Below are positions 1-9,705 of a stretch of DNA of 64,000 bases, one piece after another; positions within the stretch are counted from its first letter, which is position 1; each line of letters starts with the position of its first letter. Under the pieces are notes generated by a model. That model was given only the letters and a program-made list of their open reading frames with translations, was not told the DNA's origin and did not search any database. A program made the position numbers and the translations under genes. This DNA is from Methylobacterium mesophilicum SR1.6/6 (lineage in GTDB: Bacteria; Pseudomonadota; Alphaproteobacteria; Rhizobiales; Beijerinckiaceae), in assembly GCF_000364445.2 (NCBI RefSeq), contig NZ_CP043538.1, positions 598,501 through 662,500 on the forward strand. Direction: 5' to 3'.

Positions 1-752
1 ACGTGGTCGGGGACAAGCGCTGCTCGATCGTCGACACGTGGTGGCAGACCGAGACCGGCGGCATCCTGATCACCCCCCTGCCCGGCGCGACCGCGCTGAA
101 GCCCGGCTCGGCGACCCGGCCGTTCTTCGGCGTCAGACCCGAGATGGTCGATGCCGAGGGCAAGGTCCTGCAGGGCGCCTGCGAGGGCAATCTCTGCATC
201 GCGGATTCCTGGCCCGGCCAGATGCGCACGGTCTACGGCGACCACGAGCGCTTCGAGCAGACCTACTTCTCGACCTATCCGGGCAAATACTTCACCGGCG
301 ACGGCGCCCGCCGCGACGCCGACGGCTACTACTGGATCACCGGCCGCGTCGACGACGTCATCAACGTCTCCGGCCACCGCATGGGCACGGCCGAGGTCGA
401 ATCCTCGCTCGTGGCGCACCCGAAGGTCGCCGAGGCGGCGGTGGTGGGCTATCCGCACAACGTGAAGGGCCAAGGCATCTACGCCTACGTCACCCTGAAC
501 GACGGCGAGGAGGGCGACGACGCCCTGCGCAAGGAACTCGTGACCTGGGTCCGCAAGGATATCGGACCGATCGCCTCGCCCGATCTGATCCAGTTCGCGC
601 CGGGCTTGCCCAAGACCCGCTCGGGCAAGATCATGCGCCGGATCCTGCGCAAGATCGCCGAGGACGATTTCGGCTCTCTGGGCGACACCTCGACGCTGGC
701 CGAACCGGCCGTGGTCGACGACCTGATCGAGAACCGGCAGAACCGGGCCTGA
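1..752 (+). CDS. acs: acetyl-CoA synthetase, C-terminal part (5' end outside window)
   Basis: The 3' part of an acetate-CoA ligase, about 249 residues, open at the window edge. Acs makes acetyl-CoA from acetate, ATP and CoA in the cytoplasm. Visible signatures are the WWQTETGG adenylate-forming motif near the start of the fragment, [20 protein letters not shown] with its ATP-binding Asp and hinge region, [16 protein letters not shown], and the C-terminal [15 protein letters not shown], whose Lys is the residue acetylated in known Acs enzymes. The stop is at 750-752. A DUF485 protein and actP follow on the same strand after 150 bases, so uptake and activation of acetate are probably co-ordinated. 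Family assignment is secure; only the start is missing. Confidence 0.96.
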   Translation, partial: VVGDKRCSIVDTWWQTETGGILITPLPGATALKPGSATRPFFGVRPEMVDAEGKVLQGACEGNLCIADSWPGQMRTVYGDHERFEQTYFSTYPGKYFTGDGARRDADGYYWITGRVDDVINVSGHRMGTAEVESSLVAHPKVAEAAVVGYPHNVKGQGIYAYVTLNDGEEGDDALRKELVTWVRKDIGPIASPDLIQFAPGLPKTRSGKIMRRILRKIAEDDFGSLGDTSTLAEPAVVDDLIENRQNRA

Positions 753-902
753 TCCCGCGGGCCTGATCCCGCCTGCGCCGCCCCGGCGGCGCGGGCTCGG
801 ACCGGGGCGGATGCCGGTGCGGCGTCCGTCTCCAACAAGAACCACGAATCTTCAACGCGACGAACCCGGGGGCCGGAGAGCGCCCTCGCGGGAGGAACAG
901 CC

Positions 903-1274
903 ATGAGCGGCACGACACTCGATACCCGAGGGCGCACGGCGCCCCCGGGAACACGCCCCCTCGGCGGCGATCTCGATCCGCAGGTCGAGCGGATCGCCCG
1001 GGCCCCGGAATTCCAGCAGCTCGTCAGCGAGCGCACCCGCTTCGGCTGGATCCTCACCATCCTGATGCTGGTGGTCTATTTCGGCTTCATCGGCCTGATC
1101 GCCTTCGACAAGTCGCTCCTCGCCGTGAAGGTCGGCGGCACCGCCTCTCTCGGGTTGTTCGTAGGCGTGTTCGTGATCCTGTTCGCCTTCGCACTCACGG
1201 GTGTGTACGTGGCCCGCGCCAACACGCGCTTCGACGCGCTGAGCGACGCCCTGAAGCGGAGCGTGGCCCGATGA
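903..1274 (+). CDS. DUF485 family membrane protein
   Basis: A 123-residue protein of the DUF485 (YjcH) family, which usually sits beside acetate permease genes. The N-terminal half is soluble and carries the conserved stretch around [13 protein letters not shown]. Two membrane segments follow: [16 protein letters not shown] (about 57-72) and a second centred on [20 protein letters not shown]. Its role is not established; being next to actP suggests a helper of the symporter. A strong ribosome site (GGGAGGAA at 889-896) sits just before the ATG, and the stop overlaps the actP start (ATGA, 1271-1274), which implies translational coupling. Confidence 0.9.
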   Translation: MSGTTLDTRGRTAPPGTRPLGGDLDPQVERIARAPEFQQLVSERTRFGWILTILMLVVYFGFIGLIAFDKSLLAVKVGGTASLGLFVGVFVILFAFALTGVYVARANTRFDALSDALKRSVAR

Positions 1275-2953
1275 ACCGCCTCCTCCTCGGCCTCACGCTC
1301 GCCACCATCGCGGCGGGCGCAGCCTACGCCGCCGGCCCGGACCTCGGCGCCGTCCAGCAATCGGCCACGAATTGGCCCGCCATCCTGATGTTCCTGTTCT
1401 TCGTGCTGCTGACGCTCGGCATCACCTACAAGGCCGCCAAAGGCACCAAGTCGGCCGCAGACTTCTACGCCGCCGGCGGCGGCATCTCGGCCGGGACCAA
1501 CTCTCTGGCGATCGCCGGCGACTACATGTCGGCGGCCTCGTTCCTCGGAATCTCGGGCCTTGTCTACACCTCGGGCTTCGACGGGCTGATCTACTCGACG
1601 GGCTTCCTGGTCGGCTGGCCGATCGTGCTGTTCCTCATCGCCGAGCGCCTGCGCAACCTCGGCAAGTTCACCTTCGCCGACGTGGCGAGCTTCCGCCTCG
1701 ACCAGACCGCCATCCGCATCATCTCGGCGGTGGGCACCCTCGTGGTGGTGGCCTTCTACCTGATCGCCCAGATGGTCGGCGCGGGAAAGCTGATCCAGCT
1801 CCTGTTCGGCCTGCCCTATCTCTACGCGGTGATCATCGTCGGCGTCCTGATGATCGTCTACGTGGCCTTCGGTGGCATGAAGGCGACCACCTGGGTGCAG
1901 GTGATCAAGGCCTGCCTGCTCTTGGGCGGTGCGACCTTCATGGCTGGCGCGGTGCTGTACAAGTACGGCTTCAACCCGGAAGCGCTGTTCGCCAATGCCG
2001 TGCAGGTCCATCCGAAAGGCGACGCCATCATGGCACCGGGCGGCCTCGTGTCGAACCCGGTCGAGGCGATCTCGCTGGGCGTCGGCCTGATGTTCGGTAC
2101 CGCCGGCCTGCCGCACATCCTGATGCGGTTCTTCACGGTCTCGGACGCCCAGGCCGCCCGCAAGTCGGTGTTCTACGCCACGGGCCTGATCGGCTACTTC
2201 TACATCCTGACCTTCATCATCGGCTTCGGCGGCATCGCCCTACTGATGTCGGATCCGGTCTACTTCAAGCTCGGGCCGGCCGGCGCGTTCGACAAGCTGA
2301 AGGACATGATCGGCGGCACCAACATGGTGGCGGTGAACCTCGCCAACGCGGTGGGCGGCCCGTACTTCCTGGGCTTCATCTCCGCCGTGGCGTTCGCGAC
2401 CATCCTGGCGGTCGTCGCCGGCCTGACGCTCGCCGGCGCCTCGGCGATCAGCCACGACCTCTACGCCCAGGTGATCGCCCGCGGGCGCACCACCGAGAAG
2501 CACGAGGTCAACCTGTCGAAGATCTCGGCCGTGGTGATCGGCATCGTGGCGATCTATCTCGGCTACGTGTTCGAGAACCAGAACGTCGCCTTCATGGTCG
2601 GACTCGCCTTCGCGGTGGCGGCGAGCTGCAACTTTCCGGTGCTGGCCATGTCGATCCTGTGGCGGGGCACCACGACCTGGGGCGCACTTACCGGCGGCCT
2701 CGTCGGTCTGCTCGCGGCGGTCATCATGGTGGTGCTGTCGAAGGCCGTCTGGGTGACGACGCTGGGTAACCCCGCCCCGCTCTTCCCCTACGATAACCCG
2801 GCCTTGTTCTCGATGCCGCTGGCCTTCGCGACGATCTGGGTCGTGTCGCTGATGGACAGGTCCCGCCGGGCCCAGCGCGAGCGGGCGGCCTTCGAGGCGC
2901 AGTACGTGCGCTCTGAGACCGGGATCGGGGCGGCCGGCGCGCACGCGCACTGA
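1271..2953 (+). CDS. actP: cation/acetate symporter ActP (SSS family)
   Basis: A 560-residue sodium:solute symporter family protein. It starts with a cleavable-looking signal ([17 protein letters not shown]), then [21 protein letters not shown] begins a series of about 13 hydrophobic segments. The [10 protein letters not shown] and [12 protein letters not shown] stretches and the [12 protein letters not shown] stretch are typical of ActP. The family imports acetate and other short monocarboxylates with a cation. It overlaps the DUF485 gene by 4 bases and lies downstream of acs, so this is a standard acetate-scavenging operon. A strong hairpin at 2982-3003 ends it. Transport of glyoxylate or propionate as well is possible but cannot be read from sequence. 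Confidence 0.95.
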   Translation: MNRLLLGLTLATIAAGAAYAAGPDLGAVQQSATNWPAILMFLFFVLLTLGITYKAAKGTKSAADFYAAGGGISAGTNSLAIAGDYMSAASFLGISGLVYTSGFDGLIYSTGFLVGWPIVLFLIAERLRNLGKFTFADVASFRLDQTAIRIISAVGTLVVVAFYLIAQMVGAGKLIQLLFGLPYLYAVIIVGVLMIVYVAFGGMKATTWVQVIKACLLLGGATFMAGAVLYKYGFNPEALFANAVQVHPKGDAIMAPGGLVSNPVEAISLGVGLMFGTAGLPHILMRFFTVSDAQAARKSVFYATGLIGYFYILTFIIGFGGIALLMSDPVYFKLGPAGAFDKLKDMIGGTNMVAVNLANAVGGPYFLGFISAVAFATILAVVAGLTLAGASAISHDLYAQVIARGRTTEKHEVNLSKISAVVIGIVAIYLGYVFENQNVAFMVGLAFAVAASCNFPVLAMSILWRGTTTWGALTGGLVGLLAAVIMVVLSKAVWVTTLGNPAPLFPYDNPALFSMPLAFATIWVVSLMDRSRRAQRERAAFEAQYVRSETGIGAAGAHAH

Positions 2954-2981
2954 CCGCTCGACGAAACGACGCGACCTTGAA

Positions 2982-3010
2982 GGGCGCGGCGCAAGCCGCG
3001 CCCTTCGTCG
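2982..3010 (+). terminator. hairpin terminator after actP
   Basis: GGGCGCGGC, a GCAA loop and GCCGCGCCC form a perfect 9-bp stem (2982-3003) 28 bases after the actP stop, followed by a weak T-containing tail. It most likely ends the acs-DUF485-actP transcript. Confidence 0.8.
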
Positions 3011-3207
3011 TTTCCCGACACAGTCGGCAAGGATCCGCAGCCGGGCATGTTGATGGCCCCGATCACGAACGCTTTACCAATTGACCGGGGCCGGACTTCC
3101 GGTAACGCATAGGTGATCTGCGCGCCGCGCAAAACGAGAGCGCGCCGTTCATCAGCGCGCCGCCGGTCGAGGCACCGGCGGCGGATGTCGTCTGGGAGGA
3201 CCCGATC

Positions 3208-4890
3208 ATGGCTGTGGCAACCGCGATACCGCGGGCGGATGGAGCGGCAAGGCCGATGAGCTCGGCCGAGAAGCGCGTGATCTTCGCGTCCTCGCTCGGC
3301 ACGGTATTCGAGTGGTACGATTTCTATCTCTACGGCTCGCTGGCGGCGATCATCGGCGCCCAGTTCTTCTCGGCCTATCCGCCCGCGACGCGCGACATCT
3401 TCGCCCTGCTCGCCTTCGCCGCCGGCTTCATCGTCCGGCCGTTCGGCGCGCTGGTCTTCGGCCGCATCGGCGACCTCGTCGGACGCAAGTACACCTTCCT
3501 GGTCACGATCCTGATCATGGGCCTGTCGACCTTCATCGTCGGCGTGCTGCCCAACGCCGCCACCATCGGCATCGCGGCCCCCATCATCCTGATCGTGCTG
3601 CGGCTCGCCCAAGGGCTGGCGCTCGGCGGCGAGTATGGCGGCGCGGCGACCTACGTGGCCGAGCACGCCCCCAACGGCCGGCGCGGCTTCTACACGAGCT
3701 GGATCCAGACCACCGCGACGCTCGGCCTGTTCCTGTCGCTGCTGGTGATCCTGGCGACCCGGAGCATCACCGGCGAGGCCGCCTTCGCCGAATGGGGCTG
3801 GCGCATCCCGTTCCTGGTCTCGGTCCTGTTGCTGGGGATCTCGGTCTGGATCCGCCTGCAGCTCTCGGAATCGCCGGCCTTCAAGAAGATGAAGGAGGAG
3901 GGCAAGACCTCGAAGGCGCCGCTGACCGAGGCGTTCGGCGAGTGGCGGAACGCCAAGTTCGCGATCATCGCCCTGTTCGGTCTCGTCGCGGGCCAGGGCG
4001 TGGTCTGGTACACGGGCCAGTTCTACGCGCTGTTCTTCCTGCAATCGATCCTGAAGGTCGACGGCTACACGGCCAACCTCCTGATCGCGTGGTCGCTGCT
4101 CCTCGGCACCGGCTTCTTCGTGGTCTTCGGCTGGCTGTCCGACAAGATCGGCCGGAAGGTCATCATCCTGGCGGGCTGCGCCATCGCGGCGGCGACGTTC
4201 TTCCCGATCTTCAAGGGCATCACCTCCACGGCCAACCCGAAGCTGGAGGCGGCGATCGAGAACGTGAAGGTCACCGTCACGGCGGACCCGGCGAGCTGCG
4301 GCACGCTGTTCAACCCGGTCGGAACCCGGGTGTTCTCGGCCCCCTGCGATCTGGCCCGCGACTTCCTGTCGAAGTCGTCGGTGCGTTACACGACCGCCGC
4401 CGGCGCGGCCGGCCAGCCCACGACGATCCGGGTCAACGACACCGAGATCCCGTATCCGCAGGGCGGCAATGCCGAGGCTAACAAGGCCACGACCGCCGCG
4501 CTCCAAGCGGCGGGCTATCCGAAGGCCGGCGATGCCGAGATCGTCAAGATGTCGAACCCGTTCGACATCTTCCGGCCGCAGGTTGCTCAGGTGATCGGCC
4601 TGCTGTTCATCCTCGTGCTGTTCGTCACGATGGTCTACGGCCCGATCGCCGCGATGCTGGTGGAGCTGTTCCCGACGCGGATCCGCTACACCTCGATGTC
4701 GCTGCCCTACCATATCGGCAACGGCTGGTTCGGCGGTCTGCTGCCGGCGACCGCCTTCGCCATGGTGGCGCAGACGGGCGATATCTACTTCGGGCTCTGG
4801 TACCCGATCGTGATCGCCGTCGCGACTGTGATCATCGGGCTGATCTTCGTGCCCGAGACCAAGGACCGCGACATCTTCGCGGATACCTGA
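3208..4890 (+). CDS. MFS transporter, metabolite:H+ symporter (MHS) family
   Basis: A 560-residue major facilitator. The N-terminal SSLGTVFEWYDFYLYGSLA and the loop GRIGDLVGRKYTFL are hallmarks of the MHS group (ShiA/ProP/KgtP-like), and RLAQGLALGGEYGGAATYVAEHAP is the conserved TM4-5 motif. The second half repeats the loop motif as GWLSDKIGRKVI. About 115 residues (roughly 340-455) are inserted between late membrane segments; this insert holds two cysteines and no hydrophobic helix, so it is probably a periplasmic domain. The substrate is unknown; the acetate genes upstream hint at an organic acid. A 254-base gap and a terminator separate it from actP, so it is likely its own transcript. Confidence 0.88.
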   Translation: MAVATAIPRADGAARPMSSAEKRVIFASSLGTVFEWYDFYLYGSLAAIIGAQFFSAYPPATRDIFALLAFAAGFIVRPFGALVFGRIGDLVGRKYTFLVTILIMGLSTFIVGVLPNAATIGIAAPIILIVLRLAQGLALGGEYGGAATYVAEHAPNGRRGFYTSWIQTTATLGLFLSLLVILATRSITGEAAFAEWGWRIPFLVSVLLLGISVWIRLQLSESPAFKKMKEEGKTSKAPLTEAFGEWRNAKFAIIALFGLVAGQGVVWYTGQFYALFFLQSILKVDGYTANLLIAWSLLLGTGFFVVFGWLSDKIGRKVIILAGCAIAAATFFPIFKGITSTANPKLEAAIENVKVTVTADPASCGTLFNPVGTRVFSAPCDLARDFLSKSSVRYTTAAGAAGQPTTIRVNDTEIPYPQGGNAEANKATTAALQAAGYPKAGDAEIVKMSNPFDIFRPQVAQVIGLLFILVLFVTMVYGPIAAMLVELFPTRIRYTSMSLPYHIGNGWFGGLLPATAFAMVAQTGDIYFGLWYPIVIAVATVIIGLIFVPETKDRDIFADT

Positions 4891-4916
4891 TCGGCACAGC
4901 GCGTCGCATCATCAGG

Positions 4917-4950
4917 CGCCCAGGCCGCTTAGGCGGTCTGGGCGTCGTCG
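4917..4950 (+). terminator. hairpin terminator after the MHS transporter
   Basis: CGCCCAGGCCGC (4917-4928) pairs with GCGGTCTGGGCG (4933-4944) across a 4-base loop: a 12-bp stem with one G-U pair, 27 bases after the transporter stop, followed by TCGTCGTTC. Confidence 0.8.
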
Positions 4951-5337
4951 TTCAAGGGGCGGCGCGGCAGCGCAGCGACAATCGGCTGGAGCGAACCAGG
5001 GTGGCCGGTACTGCACCTTGCTGCAGGAGACCATCAACGCTTCGTCACCCTGCCGATGGATGTATCACCGTCGGGTCATCCGCTTAATATGCGAGCTGAG
5101 TTCTCGATTTTTCTAAATCTGCCTTTCAATATGCGTATGCATTCTCTCATCAACCGTGAATATCTAAACTGAAAACTGATTTTCGAGAGAACTCTCAGGC
5201 CGCATCACGAGCCTCTTACAGCTCCATACCCAAGTTTAGTCGACCACTTTCTCGCTCGCGACATCACGGTTTATTGGAACCATAAGGGGTTCTGCGCCGT
5301 ATAGGGCGTCCCGACGATAGGAATTCGGATCTTGACC
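4945..5337. other. intergenic stretch with AT-rich core
   Basis: About 390 bases without a recognisable gene. Bases 5085-5280 are clearly less GC-rich than the rest of the window. The only element I can name is the GGAAC motif at 5276, described separately. No tRNA-like fold or long reading frame is seen. Confidence 0.6.
5276..5301 (+). promoter_or_regulatory. EcfG-type (general stress response) promoter candidate
   Basis: GGAAC at 5276-5280 and CGTA at 5298-5301 are 17 bases apart. The known promoter for the alphaproteobacterial stress sigma factor EcfG (PhyR/NepR system, defined in Methylobacterium) is GGAAC, 16-17 bases, CGTT. One base of the -10 element differs. The expected transcript start near 5307 lies about 30 bases before the ATG at 5338. 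Confidence 0.55.
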
Positions 5338-5478
5338 ATGAGAGGCGCTTCGGTGAACTTGCGGCAGAGGGCCGGAACGCGCCCACCACTTGTGTTTGTT
5401 GTCGGCTGGTCCTTGGCGACCATCGCGATCTGGTCCGTCATCAACAATCAGGCCGGGCGATGGGTCTGGTGGTGGTGA
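5338..5478 (+). CDS. putative 46-residue Trp-rich membrane peptide
   Basis: A short reading frame behind the EcfG-like promoter. The product has a basic N-terminus (MRGASVNLRQRAGTRPP), one likely membrane helix (LVFVVGWSLATIAIWSVI, about residues 18-35) and a tail ending RWVWWW. The positive-inside pattern predicts a single-pass protein with a cytoplasmic N-terminus. AGGAA about 15 bases upstream is a poor ribosome site. I do not recognise a family. The case for a real gene rests on the promoter match and the membrane segment; it could be chance. The small membrane protein gene on the other strand ends 15 bases after its stop. Confidence 0.45.
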   Translation: MRGASVNLRQRAGTRPPLVFVVGWSLATIAIWSVINNQAGRWVWWW

Positions 5479-5493
5479 CGGTCGCCTGCTCCG

Positions 5494-5757
5494 TCAGTTG
5501 TTCTCCTGATACCCGCTGCAATAGGCGCCGAGCAGGTAGCCGGACTGATGGGCGGCGAGGTAGCCCAGAGTAATCAGCACGTGGAGGATGTCGAGACCGT
5601 ATGTGCTGACAAAGATTGTCAGGGCCGTGAACATGATCACACAGGAGGTCATCGCCAAGATGATGACCGTGAACACACGGCCAATCAGCAACCCGACACC
5701 GAACAACATCGCCGCGACGAGCATTTTATCACCCGAGCGCCATCGTCTGCCACACAT
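5494..5757 (-). CDS. small two-helix membrane protein, unknown function
   Basis: At most 87 residues. The first methionine is at 5757, but the 11 residues before Met-12 (MCGRRWRSGDK) look less convincing, and a start at 5724 giving 76 residues is equally possible; neither has a clear ribosome site. The protein has hydrophobic stretches MLVAAMLFGVGLLIGRVFTVIILAM and FTALTIFVSTYGLDILHVLITLGYLAA, then a polar tail with GAYCSGYQENN. I do not recognise a named family, although small proteins of this shape occur in related bacteria. It is convergent with the 46-residue peptide, with 15 bases between the stops. Confidence 0.65.
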   Translation of the reverse strand: MCGRRWRSGDKMLVAAMLFGVGLLIGRVFTVIILAMTSCVIMFTALTIFVSTYGLDILHVLITLGYLAAHQSGYLLGAYCSGYQENN

Positions 5758-6118
5758 TCCGCAGATAAGATGGCCGTGAAGGCTCCAGATATGCAGATTC
5801 GGCCAGAGGATGGCAAGCCTTGCGCGCAGTCTATCGGTGATCGTCGCAGCTTATAGGCCGAATATCATGTATCTATATCGATGACATTAGCGCCGATATC
5901 GATACGGCAATTGGTTTTGTCTTCAAACGCCCGAAGTCACTACAGCGATCAGCCAGATCGGCCGACGCGGATCGACCGTTGGCGGATCGGCCCTGTCGAT
6001 CGCGGAGGATCGTTAACGGGGAACGGCCGGCTCGGGGCCCACCCACCGGAGGGGTTCGGGCCGCGCTACGGACCGGAGCGCGGCCGCGTCGGGTCGGCGG
6101 CCCGCGCCGCGCAAGGGC
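5758..6118. other. intergenic region upstream of the small membrane protein
   Basis: 361 bases between two minus-strand genes. The part from 5850 to 5945 is AT-richer and holds ATATCGAT twice (5875-5882 and 5895-5902), a 20-base spacing that would put two sites on one DNA face; this may be the promoter of the gene ending at 5494. The remainder up to 6118 is GC-rich with no gene or clear terminator for purH. Confidence 0.45.
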
Positions 6119-7717
6119 TCAGTGCCGGAAGTGGCGATGGCCGGTGAGAACCATCGCGAGCCCGGCCTCGTCGGCGGCGGCGATCACGTCGGCGTCGCGC
6201 AGGGAGCCGCCGGGTTGGATGACGGCCGTGGCGCCGGCTTCGGCTGCCGCGATCAGGCCGTCCGCGAAGGGGAAGAACGCGTCCGACGCGACGACGGACC
6301 CGACCGCGAGACTCTCGGCCAAGCCGAGGCGCTTCGCCCCCTCGGCGGCCTTCCAGGCGGCGATGCGCGAGGAATCGACCCGGGACATCTGCCCCGCCCC
6401 GATTCCCACGGTGGCGCCGTTCTTCGCGTACACGATCGCGTTGGACTTTACGTGCTTGGCGACCCGGTAGGCAAACCGGAGATCGGCCAGTTCCGCCTCG
6501 CTGGGCGCACGACGGGTGACGACCTTGAGGTCCATGGCGTCGACCACCGCCGCGTCCCGACCCTGCACCAGAAGGCCGCCCGCGAGCGTGCGCACGGTCT
6601 CGCCCGCCGCCCGCGGGTCAGGCAGCCCGCCCGCCAGCAGCAGCCGCAGGTTCTTCTTGGCGCCGACGATGGCCGCCGCCTCCGGTGTGGCGTCCGGAGC
6701 GATGATCACCTCGGTGAAGATCTCGACGATCTTGCGCGCCGCCTCGGCGTCCAGCGTCCGGTTGAGCGCCACGATGCCCCCGAAGGCGGAGGTCGGGTCG
6801 CAGCTGAGCGCCCGCTCATAGGCTTCGAGCAGGCTCGCGCCTTCGGCGACGCCGCAGGGATTGGCGTGCTTGATGATCGCCACCGCGGCCGTCCGCGCGG
6901 CATCGAACTCGGCCACGCACTCGTAAGCGGCGTCCGTGTCGTTGAAATTGTTGTAGGACAGCTCCTTGCCCTGGAGCTGTCGGGCGGTCGCCACGCCCGG
7001 TCGGGCCTTGCCCGGCGTCCGGTAGAAGGCGGCCGACTGATGCGGGTTCTCGCCGTAGCGCAGCCCCTGCGCCAGGGTGCCGCCGAAGGCCCGGTACGCT
7101 GCCGGCTCGGCGGCGCCGAAGCGGCCGGCCATCCAGTTGGCGATGGCTGCGTCGTAGGCGGCCGTTCGGGCGAAGGCCTTCTGGGCCAGCGCGCGGCGCA
7201 GGTCCGCCCCGAGGGTGCCGTCCTGCGCCTCCAGCGCGGCGAGCACGCCGGCATAGTCCGTCACGTCGGTGACGACCGCTACGTCCGCGTGATTCTTGGC
7301 CGCCGCGCGGATCATCGCCGGGCCGCCGACATCGATGTTCTCGATGCAGTCGGCATCCGGCCTGTCGGCCGCGATGGTCGCCTCGAACGGGTAGAGATTG
7401 ACCACCAGGAGGTCGATCGCGCCGATGCCGTGGGCGGCGAGCGCGGCCTGATGCTCGGGGTTGTCACGGATGGCGAGCAGGCCGCCATGCACGGCCGGAT
7501 GCAAGGTCTTCACCCGCCCATCCATCATCTCGGGGAAGCCCGTGAGGTCGGCCACCTCCGTCACCGGTAGCCCGGCCTCCTGCAGGGTGCGGTGCGTCCC
7601 TCCGGTCGAGACCAGCGCCACGCCGCGGGCGTGGAGCGCGCGGGCGAAGTCGATGAGGCCGGTCTTGTCTGAGACCGAGAGGAGCGCGCGGGAGACCCGC
7701 ACCTGATCGTGCGCCAT
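6119..7717 (-). CDS. purH: bifunctional AICAR formyltransferase / IMP cyclohydrolase
   Basis: A full-length 532-residue PurH, which carries out the last two steps of IMP synthesis in the cytoplasm. Residues 1-200 form the MGS-like cyclohydrolase domain ([55 protein letters not shown]). The rest is the formyltransferase domain with [14 protein letters not shown], the catalytic Lys-His pair in [11 protein letters not shown] (about 283-284) and [12 protein letters not shown]. The C-terminus ends [10 protein letters not shown] as in homologues. Expected active-site residues all appear present. It is downstream of the heparinase-like gene on the same strand, with a 71-base gap. Confidence 0.97.
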   Translation of the reverse strand: MAHDQVRVSRALLSVSDKTGLIDFARALHARGVALVSTGGTHRTLQEAGLPVTEVADLTGFPEMMDGRVKTLHPAVHGGLLAIRDNPEHQAALAAHGIGAIDLLVVNLYPFEATIAADRPDADCIENIDVGGPAMIRAAAKNHADVAVVTDVTDYAGVLAALEAQDGTLGADLRRALAQKAFARTAAYDAAIANWMAGRFGAAEPAAYRAFGGTLAQGLRYGENPHQSAAFYRTPGKARPGVATARQLQGKELSYNNFNDTDAAYECVAEFDAARTAAVAIIKHANPCGVAEGASLLEAYERALSCDPTSAFGGIVALNRTLDAEAARKIVEIFTEVIIAPDATPEAAAIVGAKKNLRLLLAGGLPDPRAAGETVRTLAGGLLVQGRDAAVVDAMDLKVVTRRAPSEAELADLRFAYRVAKHVKSNAIVYAKNGATVGIGAGQMSRVDSSRIAAWKAAEGAKRLGLAESLAVGSVVASDAFFPFADGLIAAAEAGATAVIQPGGSLRDADVIAAADEAGLAMVLTGHRHFRH

Positions 7718-7788
7718 AGCTTCGTGCCGAAATTCGAGATGGTCCGGCGCGGTAGCACGGAAACGGGGAACCGGGCCAGCCGCCTCGG

Positions 7789-9609
7789 TCAGGGAGGGCT
7801 CGCCCCCCGTTGTGGCGCGGAAGCGAGGCGCTCGAAGCTCCAGCGTACCTCGACATCCTCGGACACGCGCAGATGCAGCACGATCTGGTCGGTGCGCCGC
7901 GGCCCGGTGAGGCCCGAGAAGTACACGCTCTCCTCGATGGCGATCTCGGCGTTCTCGGCGCGGAACGTCCAGACCTCGCCGAGAGCCGAGGCGAGTTCGA
8001 GCCCCTCCGGCACGCCGCGCACGGCGATGCCGGGGTGCAGATGGAAGCGGATCGCCACGTCGTGGCCGCGCACTCGCCCCCTGCTTGTCGCCTTCCCCTG
8101 ACGCAGGAACGCATCCCGCCCTTCGAGCCGCGCGGTCGCCGCGAAGAGCTGCCAGCGGCGCTCGTGGACGATGCCGAATTCCGGCGCGTAGCCGTTGTGC
8201 CGGGCGGCCAGGATGGTGCTGTCGGTCTCCTCGGCCCGTTCGGCCGCCACCGACGCGGGGCCGCTCAGCACCACGGGGCCGCGCCGCCGGATCAGCCAGT
8301 CAGCCAGTTGACGATCACCCCACCAACCAGTGCGCGTGAGGAACCGGCAGGAGGAGGCATCGGCCACCGAGGCGGTGGAATGGGCCGGGGTCGAGCGGGC
8401 CAGCAGGCGCAGGTCCGGCCCGCTCGCCGGCAGGCCGCAATTGACCACGATGCGCTGCGGGCCGCTCGACATCTCGAAGGCGAGGCAACCGGCGCCGGCA
8501 TTGACCGAGTAGGGCAGCGGCGGGCTGGCGCCGACATCGGCCACGATCACGACCCGCCCGCCCTCCAGGCGCTCGTAGCCGGAGTTCGGCGCATGCATCA
8601 GCGGTCGGGCGAGCGCGCCGTCGTAGACGAGCAGCGTCGCGAGGTGATCCGCGTCTGTGGCACCCATGCCGTTGAAGTGGCTGAGCGAGGCGTCGGGATG
8701 GCGCAGCAGCCGCAGCAGCGGCAGCATCCGGTCGACGGCGCGCAGCAGCGCCATCGGCGGCTCGACGCTGCGGCTGAGGTAGCTCTGGCGCAGGGGCAGA
8801 AGGTCGAGCAGCAGCTCCATGGCGAAGCGCGGGTCGCGGGAGCGGTGGCCGCCGTCGGTGAGGATCTGCCGGTCGAGTTCGCGCGACAGGATCCGGGTCG
8901 CCCGGCGCAGGATCGGCTGGATGCCGTCGCAGCACAGGCCGGCATAGCAGAGCGCCACGGCCGCGTTCAGGCGCCATTGCGGCGGCACGCCCTGGCGGAG
9001 GTCGCGCTCGAGCTGCTGCGCGTTGCGGGCGATGGCCTTGAGGAAGTTCTGGTAGAAGCCGTGGTCCGCCCCCTCCAGAACGAGGGGCGACTGGCACAGG
9101 AACGAGATCAGCCGCCGCGCCGCCACCGGCGTATGACGGGCCAGCACCGGGTCACCCCGGCCGGCGATGAAGTCGGCCACGAAGGCGCGGGCATTGGCGC
9201 GGGCGAGAGCCGTATCGGCGGCGCGCAGGTGGCGCAGCCAGCCGAAGCCGTAGAGCTCGTCTGCCCATTCCGGCGAGGGCGGCGCGTAGTCGAAGGGCGA
9301 GCCGCCGCTGGCCGCCAGCGAGCGCCCGGCGAACACGAACAGGCCGGAATAGATGTCGTCCGCAAAGGTCGCGTCGGAGGTCCGCAGATCCTGGGGGGCG
9401 ATCACCAGCCCAGTGACGCGCATCCGGGCCAGGATGTCGGGCGGGGCCGTGAGGCTGGCGCTGGCAGCACGGATTGCCCGCGCAGCTTCGCGTGCGACAA
9501 GCCGATAGAAGCGCCAGCGGTCAGGGCCGAAAGCCACGCGATCTCCGAGCCAAGCCGTTCCCCAAGGCCCCAAGGCCTCGAGCCCTCGCGCACGAGGATC
9601 GGCTGGCAC
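7789..9609 (-). CDS. heparinase II/III family protein
   Basis: A 606-residue protein. The N-terminal half is an alpha-helical (alpha/alpha toroid-like) region; the C-terminal half matches the heparinase II/III C-terminal beta domain, with [54 protein letters not shown] and [16 protein letters not shown]. The family cleaves acidic polysaccharides or acts on cell-surface glycans; this bacterial subgroup has no proven substrate. No signal peptide is obvious. Translation appears to begin with GTG at 9609 after a weak ribosome site, so the start is uncertain. It lies directly before purH, an arrangement often seen in Rhizobiales, and probably shares its transcript. Confidence 0.85.
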   Translation of the reverse strand: MPADPRARGLEALGPWGTAWLGDRVAFGPDRWRFYRLVAREAARAIRAASASLTAPPDILARMRVTGLVIAPQDLRTSDATFADDIYSGLFVFAGRSLAASGGSPFDYAPPSPEWADELYGFGWLRHLRAADTALARANARAFVADFIAGRGDPVLARHTPVAARRLISFLCQSPLVLEGADHGFYQNFLKAIARNAQQLERDLRQGVPPQWRLNAAVALCYAGLCCDGIQPILRRATRILSRELDRQILTDGGHRSRDPRFAMELLLDLLPLRQSYLSRSVEPPMALLRAVDRMLPLLRLLRHPDASLSHFNGMGATDADHLATLLVYDGALARPLMHAPNSGYERLEGGRVVIVADVGASPPLPYSVNAGAGCLAFEMSSGPQRIVVNCGLPASGPDLRLLARSTPAHSTASVADASSCRFLTRTGWWGDRQLADWLIRRRGPVVLSGPASVAAERAEETDSTILAARHNGYAPEFGIVHERRWQLFAATARLEGRDAFLRQGKATSRGRVRGHDVAIRFHLHPGIAVRGVPEGLELASALGEVWTFRAENAEIAIEESVYFSGLTGPRRTDQIVLHLRVSEDVEVRWSFERLASAPQRGASPP

Positions 9610-9705
9610 CCGTTCCGTAAGGCTAGTGGGGGCCTCTTAACCGCCGGTTTACGCTATGTCATGTCCGACCCGGTGAAGGCGAAGTTCCGCCGCACCGCCG
9701 CATCC

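Noticed and set aside
2788..4713. Long minus-strand reading frame antisense to the end of actP and the MHS transporter
   Set aside because: It mirrors third-position GC bias of a real gene; its product is a low-complexity Arg/His/Asp/Gly string with no family character.
5548..5856. Plus-strand frame of 102 codons over the small membrane protein gene
   Set aside because: Product is His/Asp/Glu-rich and has no signal, while the minus-strand frame gives two clean membrane helices.
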